Shown here one piece after another: positions 15,553-22,331 of a stretch of DNA of 23,321 nt; positions within the stretch are counted from its first letter, which is position 1, and the number at the start of each line of letters is the position of its first letter. A program made the translations under genes and the position numbers. Under the pieces are notes generated by a model. It was not told the origin of the DNA. It saw nothing but the letters and a program-made list of their open reading frames with translations, and searched no databases. This DNA comes from an uncultured Olsenella sp. (GTDB lineage: Bacteria > Actinomycetota > Coriobacteriia > Coriobacteriales > Atopobiaceae). Location: assembly GCA_900548775.1 (NCBI GenBank), contig URLM01000032.1, positions 1 through 23,321 on the forward strand, written 5' to 3'.

Positions 15553-15857
15553 TCTATGGCGGGAGTTTCTCGCCGGAGGACGCGTTATCGCAGCTAGAGC
15601 GAACGGAACCTTCCCTTCGGCGTCATTTTGGCGCCGGAAGGCCCTTCTGGTACGGAATTTCCTCCAGGGCCCATCCTCCGGCGTCATTTTGGCGCCGGAA
15701 GGCGCATCTCATACGGAATCCCGTCGGAAGTTCACGTTCCGGCGAGCTTTTCTCGCCGGAAGGCCCACTTCGTACATGATTGCTTCGATAACTTCTGCTT
15801 CGGCGTCGTTTTCTCGCCGGAGAAGGGGTTTCCGCAGTCGAACGCACGTAATCGAAC
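15553..15857. repeat. 61-bp tandem palindromic repeat array B (five units)
   Basis: Left arms start at 15553 (decayed), 15614, 15675, 15736 and 15797, again exactly 61 bp apart. Every unit keeps the 9-nt arm, 9-nt loop, 9-nt arm plan with right arm CGCCGGAAG or a close variant, then a 34-nt spacer with a TACG or GCAG box at positions 11-14. Loops differ between units (TCATTTTGG twice, AGCTTTTCT, TCGTTTTCT). This is the same family as array A. With the single copy at 15361 and the hairpins at 15474 it fills the 590-bp gap between convergent genes (15322-15911), in which no protein gene is seen. Confidence 0.9.
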
Positions 15858-15879
15858 GCACGCACTCGAACGAGTGCGG
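15838..15879. repeat. Three 14-bp-spaced TCGAACG repeats with a terminal hairpin
   Basis: TCGAACG starts at 15838, 15852 and 15866. The first two copies extend to TCGAACGCACG. The third lies in a hairpin, GCACTCG (15862-15868) and CGAGTGC (15871-15877), that may serve as part of the 3' end of the minus-strand transporter gene. Confidence 0.45.
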
Positions 15880-15911
15880 GCTGCCCCCCTCGGGTGCCCC
15901 CCACGGTGCCC

Positions 15912-17171
15912 CTACACGCCCATCGCCTGAAGCACGAACATGATGACCGTGAGGACGATAACCACCACGATGGTGAACCACGTGAGCCCCGTCCACACGC
16001 GGCCGTTCACGTACTGGCCCATGACGCGCTTGTCGCTTGCGATGAGCACCATGCACACCATGAGCACCGGCAGCAGCACGCCGTTGATGACCTGTGCCAG
16101 CATCATGACGCCAAAGAGGTCGACGTTGGGAATGAGCACGATGGCGGCCGAGAGAATCGTGATGCTGGTGATGATCGTGCGGTACGCCGGCGCCTCGTTC
16201 CAGCTGCGGTCGACGCCGCGCTCCCAGCCGAAAGCCTCGCACACGGCGCTTGCCGTGATGCCGGGCAGCACGCACGCTGCCAGGAACGACGCGCCCGCGA
16301 GGCCTGCGGCAAAGAGCGCCGACGCGTACTGGCCCGCAAGCGGCACGAGCGCCTGGGCCGCGTCGGCCGCGCTGTTCACGGTGACGCCCGCCGGGTAGAG
16401 GACGGTCCCGGTCGTGAGCACGATGAACCAGGTGGTGATCTCTGCGGCAATCACGCCGGAGATGTTGTCGGCACGCTGGCCGGGAATGTCGGAGCCCTTG
16501 AGGTTCTTCTCGACCACGTTTGAGCTCACCATGAAGAGCATGTACGGCGAGATGGTGGTGCCAACGTTTGCCACCAGCAGCGACACGTACCCGGGGTCAC
16601 TCGAGAACTGCGGAATCACCGTGTCCCTAAGCGCGAGGCCCCAGTCGGGGTTGGCGATGAAGCCGCTTACGATATAGGTGAGAAACACGCAAGAGAGTGC
16701 GAGAAGAATCTTCTCGACGCGGTGGTAGGAGCCGCTCTGCGTGAGAAGCCATGTGGCAATGCCCGCGATTGGCACGCTCACCTGCAGGGGGATGCCAAAG
16801 AGCTCCATGCTCGAGGCAATGCCCGCAAACTCGGAGAGTGTTACCGTGAAGTTGGAGATGATGAGGGCGAGCATGGCCACGGCCGAGACGCGCACGCCAA
16901 ACTGCTCGCGGATGAGCGCCGCAAAGCCCTTGCCCGTGGCGCAACCCATGCGCGCGGCGGTCTCCTGCGCCACGATGAGCAGGACGCACATGAGGGGCAC
17001 GGTCCAGAGCATGCCGTAGCCGTAGGTGGCTCCGGTCGAGGAGTACGTCGCAATCCCGCCGGCGTCGTTGCCGGCCATGGCAGTGAGAAGGCCCGGCCCC
17101 ATGGCGGCGAGAATGGCGAGGCGCCCGGCCTTCTTCTCGGCCTTTCCCGTTGTGTCCTTTGCCTCCGCCAT
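15912..17171 (-). CDS. NRAMP-family divalent metal transporter, probably NRAMP-related Mg2+ type (NRMT)
   Basis: This encodes 419 residues with about eleven membrane helices in the NRAMP/SLC11 fold. The helix 1 start GPGLLTAMAG is typical, but the metal-binding motif DPGN of Mn2+/Fe2+ transporters is changed to D36-A-G-G39. In helix 6 the usual A-x-x-M-P-H region reads T-T-I-S208-P-Y, so the soft-metal-binding methionine is missing. Loss of that methionine and of the DPGN Asn is expected for the NRMT clade, described from Eggerthella lenta, which moves Mg2+ rather than Mn2+. The start is only 3 bp after the stop of an MgtE-like gene on the same strand, so the two are translationally coupled and probably function in one Mg2+ pathway. 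Substrate assignment is inference from motifs and context. Confidence 0.88.
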   Translation of the reverse strand: MAEAKDTTGKAEKKAGRLAILAAMGPGLLTAMAGNDAGGIATYSSTGATYGYGMLWTVPLMCVLLIVAQETAARMGCATGKGFAALIREQFGVRVSAVAMLALIISNFTVTLSEFAGIASSMELFGIPLQVSVPIAGIATWLLTQSGSYHRVEKILLALSCVFLTYIVSGFIANPDWGLALRDTVIPQFSSDPGYVSLLVANVGTTISPYMLFMVSSNVVEKNLKGSDIPGQRADNISGVIAAEITTWFIVLTTGTVLYPAGVTVNSAADAAQALVPLAGQYASALFAAGLAGASFLAACVLPGITASAVCEAFGWERGVDRSWNEAPAYRTIITSITILSAAIVLIPNVDLFGVMMLAQVINGVLLPVLMVCMVLIASDKRVMGQYVNGRVWTGLTWFTIVVVIVLTVIMFVLQAMGV

Positions 17172-17174
17172 CGG

Positions 17175-19028
17175 CTACCCCAGGACGATTCCGGTCGAAC
17201 CGGTCACGGCGATGGCGATGGCAAACACCACGGCGGCGACGATCATCGAGACGATGGCGAGCGCAAAGCCAGAAGTCTCCTGGTTGCTCTCGTCTCGCTT
17301 GCGAAGGACGACGAGGTAGATGGGCGTAAGCGCAAAGGACACCAGCACCGAGACCGCAGCGGCGGTAAAGCCCAGGCGCAAGGCGTGCGCAAGCGCCGCA
17401 TCGGCCGCGCTTGGCAGCGCGAGGCTTACAAAGGCAAGCACCAGCAGCGTGCAGATGAAGGCAAATACAAGGCCCGTCCCAATGCTGCGCAGGGCAAAGC
17501 CCAGCGTAGAGGGCGAGTCCTCGTCGTCTGGGTCGTTCTCGAGGAAGAAGTTGGTGACGTAGCTCACGGAGTCGTCGGCCACCACGAGGGCGAGCGGCAT
17601 TGCCGCGCAGGCGAGAAGCGCCGCAGTGAAGGTGCTGGTGTCGGTCTTGAAGGCGATGGAGATGATTGCCGTGGCGATGATCCAGAAGAAGAACCAGGCG
17701 TTGCGGCGCAGGAGCCACACCAGGTCGTGCGCGTGCTCGGTGCCGTCTGCGTCGGAGCTGGTGCCGCCGGCGATCTGCAGGTCCTCGGCGTGCTCCTCCT
17801 CCAGGACGTCCAGGGCGTCGTCGACGGTCACGATGCCCAGGAGCTTGCCCTCGTCGGAGACGACGGGCATGGCCAGCAGGTTGTACTTGGCGATGTCGCG
17901 CGCCACGTCCTCCTGGTCGTCCTCGGGGCTTGCCGTCTTGAGCTCCTTGGTGGCGATGTCGTCCAGCCGGGTGTCGGGATTGGACACGATGAGCCGCCCG
18001 AGCGTGACCACGCCCGAGAGCTTCTCGTCCTCGTCGGTGAGATAGACGTAGCGCACGCTCTCGAAGTCCTCGTCCAGCCCGCGCAGGCGCTCGACGGCGT
18101 CGGCGACAGTCTTGTCCTCGGGAAGCGAGACCGCCTCGGAGGTCATGATGCGGCCTGCGGTGTCCTCGCGATAGCCAAGGAGCTGGCGGATGGCCTTCTG
18201 CTCGTTGACGCCCATGAGCTTGAGGAGCTTCTCGGCCTTGTCGTAGTCAAGTTCCGAGACAAGCTCGGCTGCGTCGTCCGGGTCCATCTCCGAGAGGATG
18301 CGCGACGCGTCGGCCTCGTCCATGCTGCCCATGATCTGGGCGGCCATGGCGTCGTCATCCAGCTCTGCCATGGCGCCGGCGCGCTGCTCGTCGTCGAGCT
18401 GGGCAAAGACCTGCCCGCGCAGACGCGGGTCAAGGCGCTCGATGATGTCGGCGATGTCAGCGGGGTGCATGTCGTCGAGCGTCTTGTGCGAGACCGAGAG
18501 CTTGACGTCGGAGAGGTCACGCTCGACGAGGTCCATGTAGCTCCACGCGATGATCTTCTCGGGGAGCTGCTTGCCAAAGGTGTGCGCGACGCGCAGCGCG
18601 AGCTTCTCGATGCCGGGGGAGAGCGAGCGCAGGATGCCGCGGATGCCCACCTCGGCGCCAAGGAGGCGCAGCTGGGTGGAGTTGGTGTCCGAGAGCTTGA
18701 GGTCGTTCACGCGCACGACGCGCATGCCACGCGTATCAACGATTTGCTTGTTGAGGATGTCTCGTGCGAGAAGGACCTCGTTGGGTTGCAGGTAGGAGAA
18801 GCGGATGTCGGCAGCAACGACCTTGAGGTGCACCTCGTGCTCGTCGTAGGTGTCGACGTACTTGCGCCAGCTGATCATGAAGGGCGTGTGTCCGGGGCCC
18901 ATGAACGCGAGGCTGGTAACGCGAGGAAAGACCTCGCCGGTGGCGATGCCCAGGTCAGAAACGGTACCGATCTTCTCGCCGTTGAGGTCGAGGACCGGGT
19001 TTCCCACGAGTTGGGAGAGGTAGATCAT
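17175..19028 (-). CDS. Divergent MgtE-like protein: PRC barrels, MgtE N domain, CBS pair, five membrane helices
   Basis: ATG at 19028 is chosen because AGAAGGAG precedes it by 6-7 nt; the frame is open further to 19097 without support. Of 617 residues, about 1-125 form one or two PRC-barrel modules. About 185-285 are an MgtE_N superhelix (DDMHPADIADIIERLDP, then many Asp-rich repeats), and 295-415 are a CBS pair (AGRIMTSEAVSLPEDKT; LLAMPVVSDEGKLLGIV). Five helices follow at about 444-460, 466-490, 516-538, 552-575 and 587-610. This is the MgtE domain order, but the pore signature GGNAGTQ is replaced by an ADDSVSYVT stretch, and the helix 5 Asp that binds Mg2+ in MgtE appears to be absent. It may be a Mg2+ sensor for the NRAMP-type partner rather than a channel. 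Confidence 0.82.
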   Translation of the reverse strand: MIYLSQLVGNPVLDLNGEKIGTVSDLGIATGEVFPRVTSLAFMGPGHTPFMISWRKYVDTYDEHEVHLKVVAADIRFSYLQPNEVLLARDILNKQIVDTRGMRVVRVNDLKLSDTNSTQLRLLGAEVGIRGILRSLSPGIEKLALRVAHTFGKQLPEKIIAWSYMDLVERDLSDVKLSVSHKTLDDMHPADIADIIERLDPRLRGQVFAQLDDEQRAGAMAELDDDAMAAQIMGSMDEADASRILSEMDPDDAAELVSELDYDKAEKLLKLMGVNEQKAIRQLLGYREDTAGRIMTSEAVSLPEDKTVADAVERLRGLDEDFESVRYVYLTDEDEKLSGVVTLGRLIVSNPDTRLDDIATKELKTASPEDDQEDVARDIAKYNLLAMPVVSDEGKLLGIVTVDDALDVLEEEHAEDLQIAGGTSSDADGTEHAHDLVWLLRRNAWFFFWIIATAIISIAFKTDTSTFTAALLACAAMPLALVVADDSVSYVTNFFLENDPDDEDSPSTLGFALRSIGTGLVFAFICTLLVLAFVSLALPSAADAALAHALRLGFTAAAVSVLVSFALTPIYLVVLRKRDESNQETSGFALAIVSMIVAAVVFAIAIAVTGSTGIVLG

Positions 19029-19221
19029 GCGTGCTCCTTCTCTGCCGGCGTGGACCTGGGTGAGGCTGCTCGCGCGGCATATGTGGTGGAACGGCACCCC
19101 ATGCGGCGGGCTGCCTGTAGCACGCCGGAAGGGTCATCGACTGTGAGGTCGGGGTTTCATGGAAGCCTTTCTCTTTGACCTTTGATGACCACGCGAGACA
19201 CACGTGTCCTGCGCACAGGCC

Positions 19222-19227
19222 ATTGTA
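19222..19227 (-). promoter_or_regulatory. Possible -10 box for the MgtE-like/NRAMP operon
   Basis: The minus strand reads TACAAT here, about 195 bp before the start codon, with no clear -35. If real, the leader would be about 185 nt, long enough for a regulatory structure. I looked for the M-box (Mg2+ riboswitch) core and did not find it. Confidence 0.3.
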
Positions 19228-19363
19228 CACGAGGGCCTGCTTCGAGGGACCATCGCGGCGGTCGGGTTTGCGTAACGATTTGCTAATCTCCACGTTAGGG
19301 GCGGGGCCGCCTCCGTGGCGTGCCGCCCCCGCAGTGCGCCCTTCCCCCTCTCCTCGCGGTCCT

Positions 19364-19385
19364 CCCTCCCCCCTTCCCTTCCCCC
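19364..19385 (-). other. G-quadruplex-type tract inside a polypyrimidine run
   Basis: The plus strand from about 19340 to 19393 is almost pure C/T. On the minus strand four G-runs (5, 3, 6 and 3 Gs) are separated by AA, AA and A, a textbook intramolecular G-quadruplex pattern. It adjoins the 23-bp inverted repeat and is part of the 549-bp gap between lemA and the MgtE-like gene. Confidence 0.6.
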
Positions 19386-19390
19386 TCTCC

Positions 19391-19469
19391 TTCTTTATCG
19401 GTATCTGTGAATCGGATGCCACGTTTCCCCAGGCCGCGCCAATTGAGATTCACAGATACCGATAAAGAA
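19391..19469. repeat. Perfect 23-bp inverted repeat with 33-bp centre
   Basis: The arm at 19391-19413 (starting TTCTTTATCGG) is the exact reverse complement of 19447-19469 (ending CCGATAAAGAA). Outside the arms the pyrimidine-rich left flank and the GGATGGGGGG right flank are also largely complementary, so the stem can extend imperfectly. The arms are AT-rich against a GC-rich background. No transposase, integrase gene or clear target duplication is nearby. Confidence 0.9.
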
Positions 19470-19514
19470 CGGATGGGGGGAGGGGGCAACGTCTGTGGCT
19501 GCAGGTTTGGCAGC

Positions 19515-19548
19515 AAAATGCCGGCGGGGTGACGTTGCCCCGCCGGCA
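19515..19548 (-). terminator. Terminator of lemA
   Basis: On the minus strand a perfect 11-bp GC-rich stem (arms 19519-19529 and 19538-19548, 8-nt loop) is followed by TTTT at 19518-19515. It lies 30 bp after the lemA stop. Confidence 0.8.
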
Positions 19549-19577
19549 GAGAACCTGCGACTATCGCCGAGAAGAGA

Positions 19578-20129
19578 CTAGAATTTGACCTGCGGCGCCT
19601 GGCGAGCGGCCTCGGACTGCACCTCGAAGCCCTGGCGCTCCTTGAACTTGGAGCCGGCCACGACGTTGCCGGGGAAGGTCTCGATGGCGTTGTTGTACTC
19701 GAGCACGCAGTCGTTGAAGCTCATGCGCGCGTAGCTGATCTTGTTCTCGGTGTCAGAGAGCTCGGACTGCAGCTGCTGGAAGTTGGCGTTGGCCTTGAGC
19801 TCGGGGTATGCCTCGGAGACGGCGAAGAGCGACTTCAGCGTGTCAGAGAGCACGTTGGAGGCGGCCATCTTCTCCTCGGGCGTCCTTGCGGACATGACGG
19901 CAGCGCGCGCCTGCGTGACGGCGGTGAGCGTGCCGGACTCGTGCGCCGCATAGCCCTTCACGGTCTCGACCAGGTTGGGGATGAGGTCGTTCCTGCGCTG
20001 GAGCTGGGCGTCGATGGTCTGCCAGGCATTGTCGCAGCGGTTGTCCTTGCGGACAATGCCGTTATAGATGCTCACAAACCACGCGGCGAGAACAACGACG
20101 ATAGCGATGACGATAATGATTACGGCCAT
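19578..20129 (-). CDS. lemA: LemA family membrane protein
   Basis: This encodes 183 residues with AAGGGAG 7 nt before the ATG. One N-terminal hydrophobic helix (about 2-22) is followed by a LemA-type helical bundle with the characteristic VRKDNRCDNAWQTIDAQLQR, RNDLIPNLVETVKGYA, a LQSELSDTENKISYAR segment and FNDCVLEYNNAIETFPGN near the end. The topology is a short outside N-terminus and a cytoplasmic or membrane-associated helical domain as in other LemA proteins; the molecular function is not established. The TPM-domain partner gene often found beside lemA is absent. It lies 86 bp after tRNA-Ser on the same strand and may be read from the tRNA promoter. Confidence 0.93.
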   Translation of the reverse strand: MAVIIIVIAIVVVLAAWFVSIYNGIVRKDNRCDNAWQTIDAQLQRRNDLIPNLVETVKGYAAHESGTLTAVTQARAAVMSARTPEEKMAASNVLSDTLKSLFAVSEAYPELKANANFQQLQSELSDTENKISYARMSFNDCVLEYNNAIETFPGNVVAGSKFKERQGFEVQSEAARQAPQVKF

Positions 20130-20215
20130 GTGGGGCTCCCTTCAAGCGGACGGGCGGTGGCGGGCCTTTCTGGGACGCAAGCGACGTGCAGTGCTCCATG
20201 ACGGGATGCATGAGG

Positions 20216-20301
20216 CGGAGGGGGAGGGATTCGAACCCTCGAGACGCTAGGCGCCCGGCGGTTTTCAAGACCGCTGCAATCAACCACTCTGCCACCCCTC
20301 C
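20216..20301 (-). tRNA. tRNA-Ser, anticodon UGA
   Basis: This is an 86-nt gene with a 7-bp acceptor stem (GGAGGGG with CCCCTCC), discriminator G at 20216, a long class II variable arm and a T-arm carrying GGTTCGAATCC. The anticodon TGA lies at 20267-20265 in a loop with the preceding CT and following AAA, on a CGGT/ACCG-type stem. CCA is not encoded (CCT follows). Serine identity fits the anticodon and the long variable arm. Confidence 0.96.
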
Positions 20302-20373
20302 GTGGGTGCGTGGATATATCCTAACGCATACGCTGGACTAGTTGGGCCAGCGAGTAGGCGAGAGGGGCGAGGG

Positions 20374-20871
20374 ATGCGTCAGGACGAGCAGGGCAACGCG
20401 TTCGAGGCTGAGGCGGACGACGCCCGGTACATGCGGCTTGCCCTCGACGAGGCCGCTGCCGCCGCCGATGAGGGCGAGGTGCCGATAGGGGCGGTGGTGG
20501 TGTGTGATGGAGAGGTTGTCTCCCGCGCGCATAACCGTCGCGAGAGGGACGCGGACCCTGCCGCGCACGCCGAGTTTCTCGCCATGGAGGAAGCCGCGCG
20601 GGCGCTGGGACGCTGGCGGCTCTCCGGGTGCATCGTCTACGTGACGCTTGAGCCATGCCTCATGTGCGCCGGGCTCATGGTGAACGCGCGCATTGACCGC
20701 TGCGTGTACGGAGCGCCCGACCCTAAGGGTGGCGCGCTGGGGACGCTCTTCGACGTGAGCCACGACGAGCGGCTCAACCATTCCTTTGAGGTGACGTCTG
20801 GCGTGCTTGCGGACGAGGCGGCCGAGCAGCTGCGCGCGTTCTTCCGTGCGCGCCGGAAGAGCAGGGGCTAG
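20374..20871 (+). CDS. tadA: tRNA-specific adenosine deaminase TadA
   Basis: This encodes 165 residues from ATG 20374, with GAGAGGGGCGAGGG just upstream. The frame continues upstream to 20302, at the very edge of the tRNA gene, but that start is unsupported. The cytidine-deaminase-fold zinc site is complete: H65-A-E67 and P94-C95-L-M-C98, with VPIGAVVVCDGEVV and ARIDRCVYGAPDPKGGALG as further TadA-specific stretches. The enzyme converts A34 to inosine in tRNA-Arg(ACG), which is essential for reading CGN codons. Placement beside tRNA-Ser is common for tadA in Gram-positive bacteria. The N-terminal extension of about 15 acidic residues is unremarkable. Confidence 0.95.
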   Translation: MRQDEQGNAFEAEADDARYMRLALDEAAAAADEGEVPIGAVVVCDGEVVSRAHNRRERDADPAAHAEFLAMEEAARALGRWRLSGCIVYVTLEPCLMCAGLMVNARIDRCVYGAPDPKGGALGTLFDVSHDERLNHSFEVTSGVLADEAAEQLRAFFRARRKSRG

Positions 20872-20920
20872 GGGCGGCGCGGATGGCGCGCTGGCCGCGC
20901 GGCCGGTGCGCCGGACGGTG

Positions 20921-20980
20921 TAAGACGGTATAAAATCGTGTAAGACGGTATAAGTTCGTGCAAGACGGTATAAAACACGG
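20921..20980. promoter_or_regulatory. Three 20-bp iterons in the promoter of the AAA ATPase gene
   Basis: Units start at 20921, 20941 and 20961. Each reads YAAGACGGTATAA followed by a short variable end and GTG or CGG. TATAAA-like hexamers inside the repeats could act as -10 boxes. The AAA ATPase start codon is 12 bp after the last unit. Exact 20-bp spacing puts the units on nearly the same face of the helix, which suits cooperative binding of a repressor, perhaps the ATPase itself. Confidence 0.8.
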
Positions 20981-20992
20981 GAGGAGTGGCCG

Positions 20993-22123
20993 ATGAACCC
21001 GTTCAAGCCCACTGCTGGCAAGATGCCGCCCATCCTCATTGGCAGGGAGTCCGTTATTCGAGATTTCGAGGAGGCCCTGGAGAATGGCGCCGGGGCTCCT
21101 GGCAGGCTCATGCTCATCTCTGGTCAGCGTGGGTTTGGCAAGACGGTCATGCTCACCGAACTGGGGCGCGTTGCGAAAAAGCACGATTGGGTTGTGGTTT
21201 CTGACACCGCATCGAACGGTCTTTGCGAGCGGTTGGTGGCGGCTCTCTCCTCCGGTGGCCTAAGGTTTGGCGGGGCGACAATCAGCCCCTCTGTGGGGGT
21301 AGGAGGAATGGTCTCCGCCAGTCTGGGGAGCGTCAGCATCTCGCCAAGTAACGCTGCTCTTACGTTGAGAGAGGCAATCCATGCCAGGCTCAAGCGACTA
21401 CCGGATGGCAAGGGCATTCTCTTTACCATCGACGAAGCACAGGCAGCCTCTGAGGAAGACCTTGTCGCCGTGGCTACAGCCATTCAACACGTCCTGCGGG
21501 ACGAGGACATGCGAGACGTTTCGGACGCCAAGAAACACGGGGTGGCTTTTGTGTTTGCGGCCCTGCCCTTGATGGTCGATGAGGTGCTCAACAACAAGGT
21601 TTTAACCTTCTTGCGGCGCAGCCAGCAGCAGGTGCTGGCCGAGGTCCCTCTCGGCGATGTGCGTGCGGCATATGTGGACGTTGTTAGGGAGTCCGGCAAG
21701 GAGATTAGCCAGGAAGATGCCCTGGCCGCGGCGCAAGCGGCTGCGGGCTACCCATATATGGTGCAGCTTGTTGGCTACTACATGTGGCAGTCGGCGGATC
21801 GCAGAGGGTCAAGGCTCATTGAGCGCGCCGATGTTGACCGCGGCATAAGCGATGCGGTTGTGGCATTTGGCGAGGCGGTCTGCGCGCCAATTATGGATGG
21901 GCTTACTCCGGCACAGAGGGAATTCGTGAAGGCGGCTGCCATTGATGCTCCCGCTTCCACTGCGGTGGCGGACATCGCGCAGAGGTGCAACAGAAGCTCG
22001 AGCTGGGTGAGCAAGTACCGCGCGAGCCTCATCAAAGAGCACGTTATCGAGGCGGACGGCAAGGGCTACGTGCGTCTGTCGACGCCCCACATGGCGGAGT
22101 ACCTGCGTGGGTCATCGTGGTAG
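20993..22123 (+). CDS. AAA/STAND-type ATPase with C-terminal winged-helix domain
   Basis: This encodes 376 residues with GGGAGGAG at 20979-20986, overlapping the last iteron. Walker A is G44-QRGFGKT51 and Walker B is ILFTIDEAQ with D147-E148. A sensor-like segment with VAFVFAALPLMVDEVL follows, and a helical lid region with AAGYPYMVQLVGYYMW is typical of archaeal-type and AAA_16 ATPases. Residues about 310-376 look like a winged helix-turn-helix (REFVKAAAIDAP, then VADIAQRCNRSSSWVSKYRA as recognition region). The function is unknown; such proteins are frequent in Olsenella-like genomes and may be regulators or defence-type ATPases. Lower GC than tadA and iterons on both sides suggest a separately acquired unit. 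Confidence 0.85.
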   Translation: MNPFKPTAGKMPPILIGRESVIRDFEEALENGAGAPGRLMLISGQRGFGKTVMLTELGRVAKKHDWVVVSDTASNGLCERLVAALSSGGLRFGGATISPSVGVGGMVSASLGSVSISPSNAALTLREAIHARLKRLPDGKGILFTIDEAQAASEEDLVAVATAIQHVLRDEDMRDVSDAKKHGVAFVFAALPLMVDEVLNNKVLTFLRRSQQQVLAEVPLGDVRAAYVDVVRESGKEISQEDALAAAQAAAGYPYMVQLVGYYMWQSADRRGSRLIERADVDRGISDAVVAFGEAVCAPIMDGLTPAQREFVKAAAIDAPASTAVADIAQRCNRSSSWVSKYRASLIKEHVIEADGKGYVRLSTPHMAEYLRGSSW

Positions 22124-22182
22124 GCGCAGCGAAGGGTGGACTTACTCTTATTGACGAGCAATGCCAAAAAGCTCCTCAGCCC

Positions 22183-22274
22183 TACTGATGAATTTCATCA
22201 GACACTACTAATGAAATTTTGCAGACCGTACTGATGAAATTTCCCATCTTGTACTGATGAATTCTCTCGTACAG
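22183..22274. repeat. Four 23-bp iterons downstream of the AAA ATPase gene
   Basis: Units start at 22183, 22206, 22229 and 22252, each exactly 23 bp, with core TACTGATGAAATTT or a close variant. The first unit contains the perfect dyad CTGATGAA-T-TTCATCAG (22185-22201). The stretch is AT-rich against the background and sits in the 208-bp gap between two convergent genes, where no promoter is needed for either. It differs in sequence from the 20-bp iterons at 20921. Confidence 0.85.
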
Positions 22275-22331
22275 TCAATTCCCGATGTGGGGCTTGGTCC
22301 CACGAAGCCATAAAACAGCAGGTGAGAGTCC

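Noticed and set aside
16722..19178. Plus-strand open frame of 818 codons over the Mg2+ operon
   Set aside because: It is antisense to two well-supported genes, has His/Gly/Val/Asp-rich composition typical of a GC-rich shadow frame, and shows no recognisable domain.
19029..19230. M-box (Mg2+) riboswitch in the leader of the MgtE-like operon
   Set aside because: The conserved GTTAGGTGAGGCTCC-type core and other M-box blocks were not found on the minus strand, although the leader is long enough.
19391..19469. Insertion sequence ends
   Set aside because: Only 79 bp lie within the inverted repeats, there is no transposase fragment, and no clear target-site duplication flanks it; a miniature element remains possible and is listed as a finding.
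20872..20992. SRP RNA gene (ffs), often found after tadA
   Set aside because: No SRP Alu or S-domain core is visible; the gap holds a GC-rich stretch and the 20-bp iterons.
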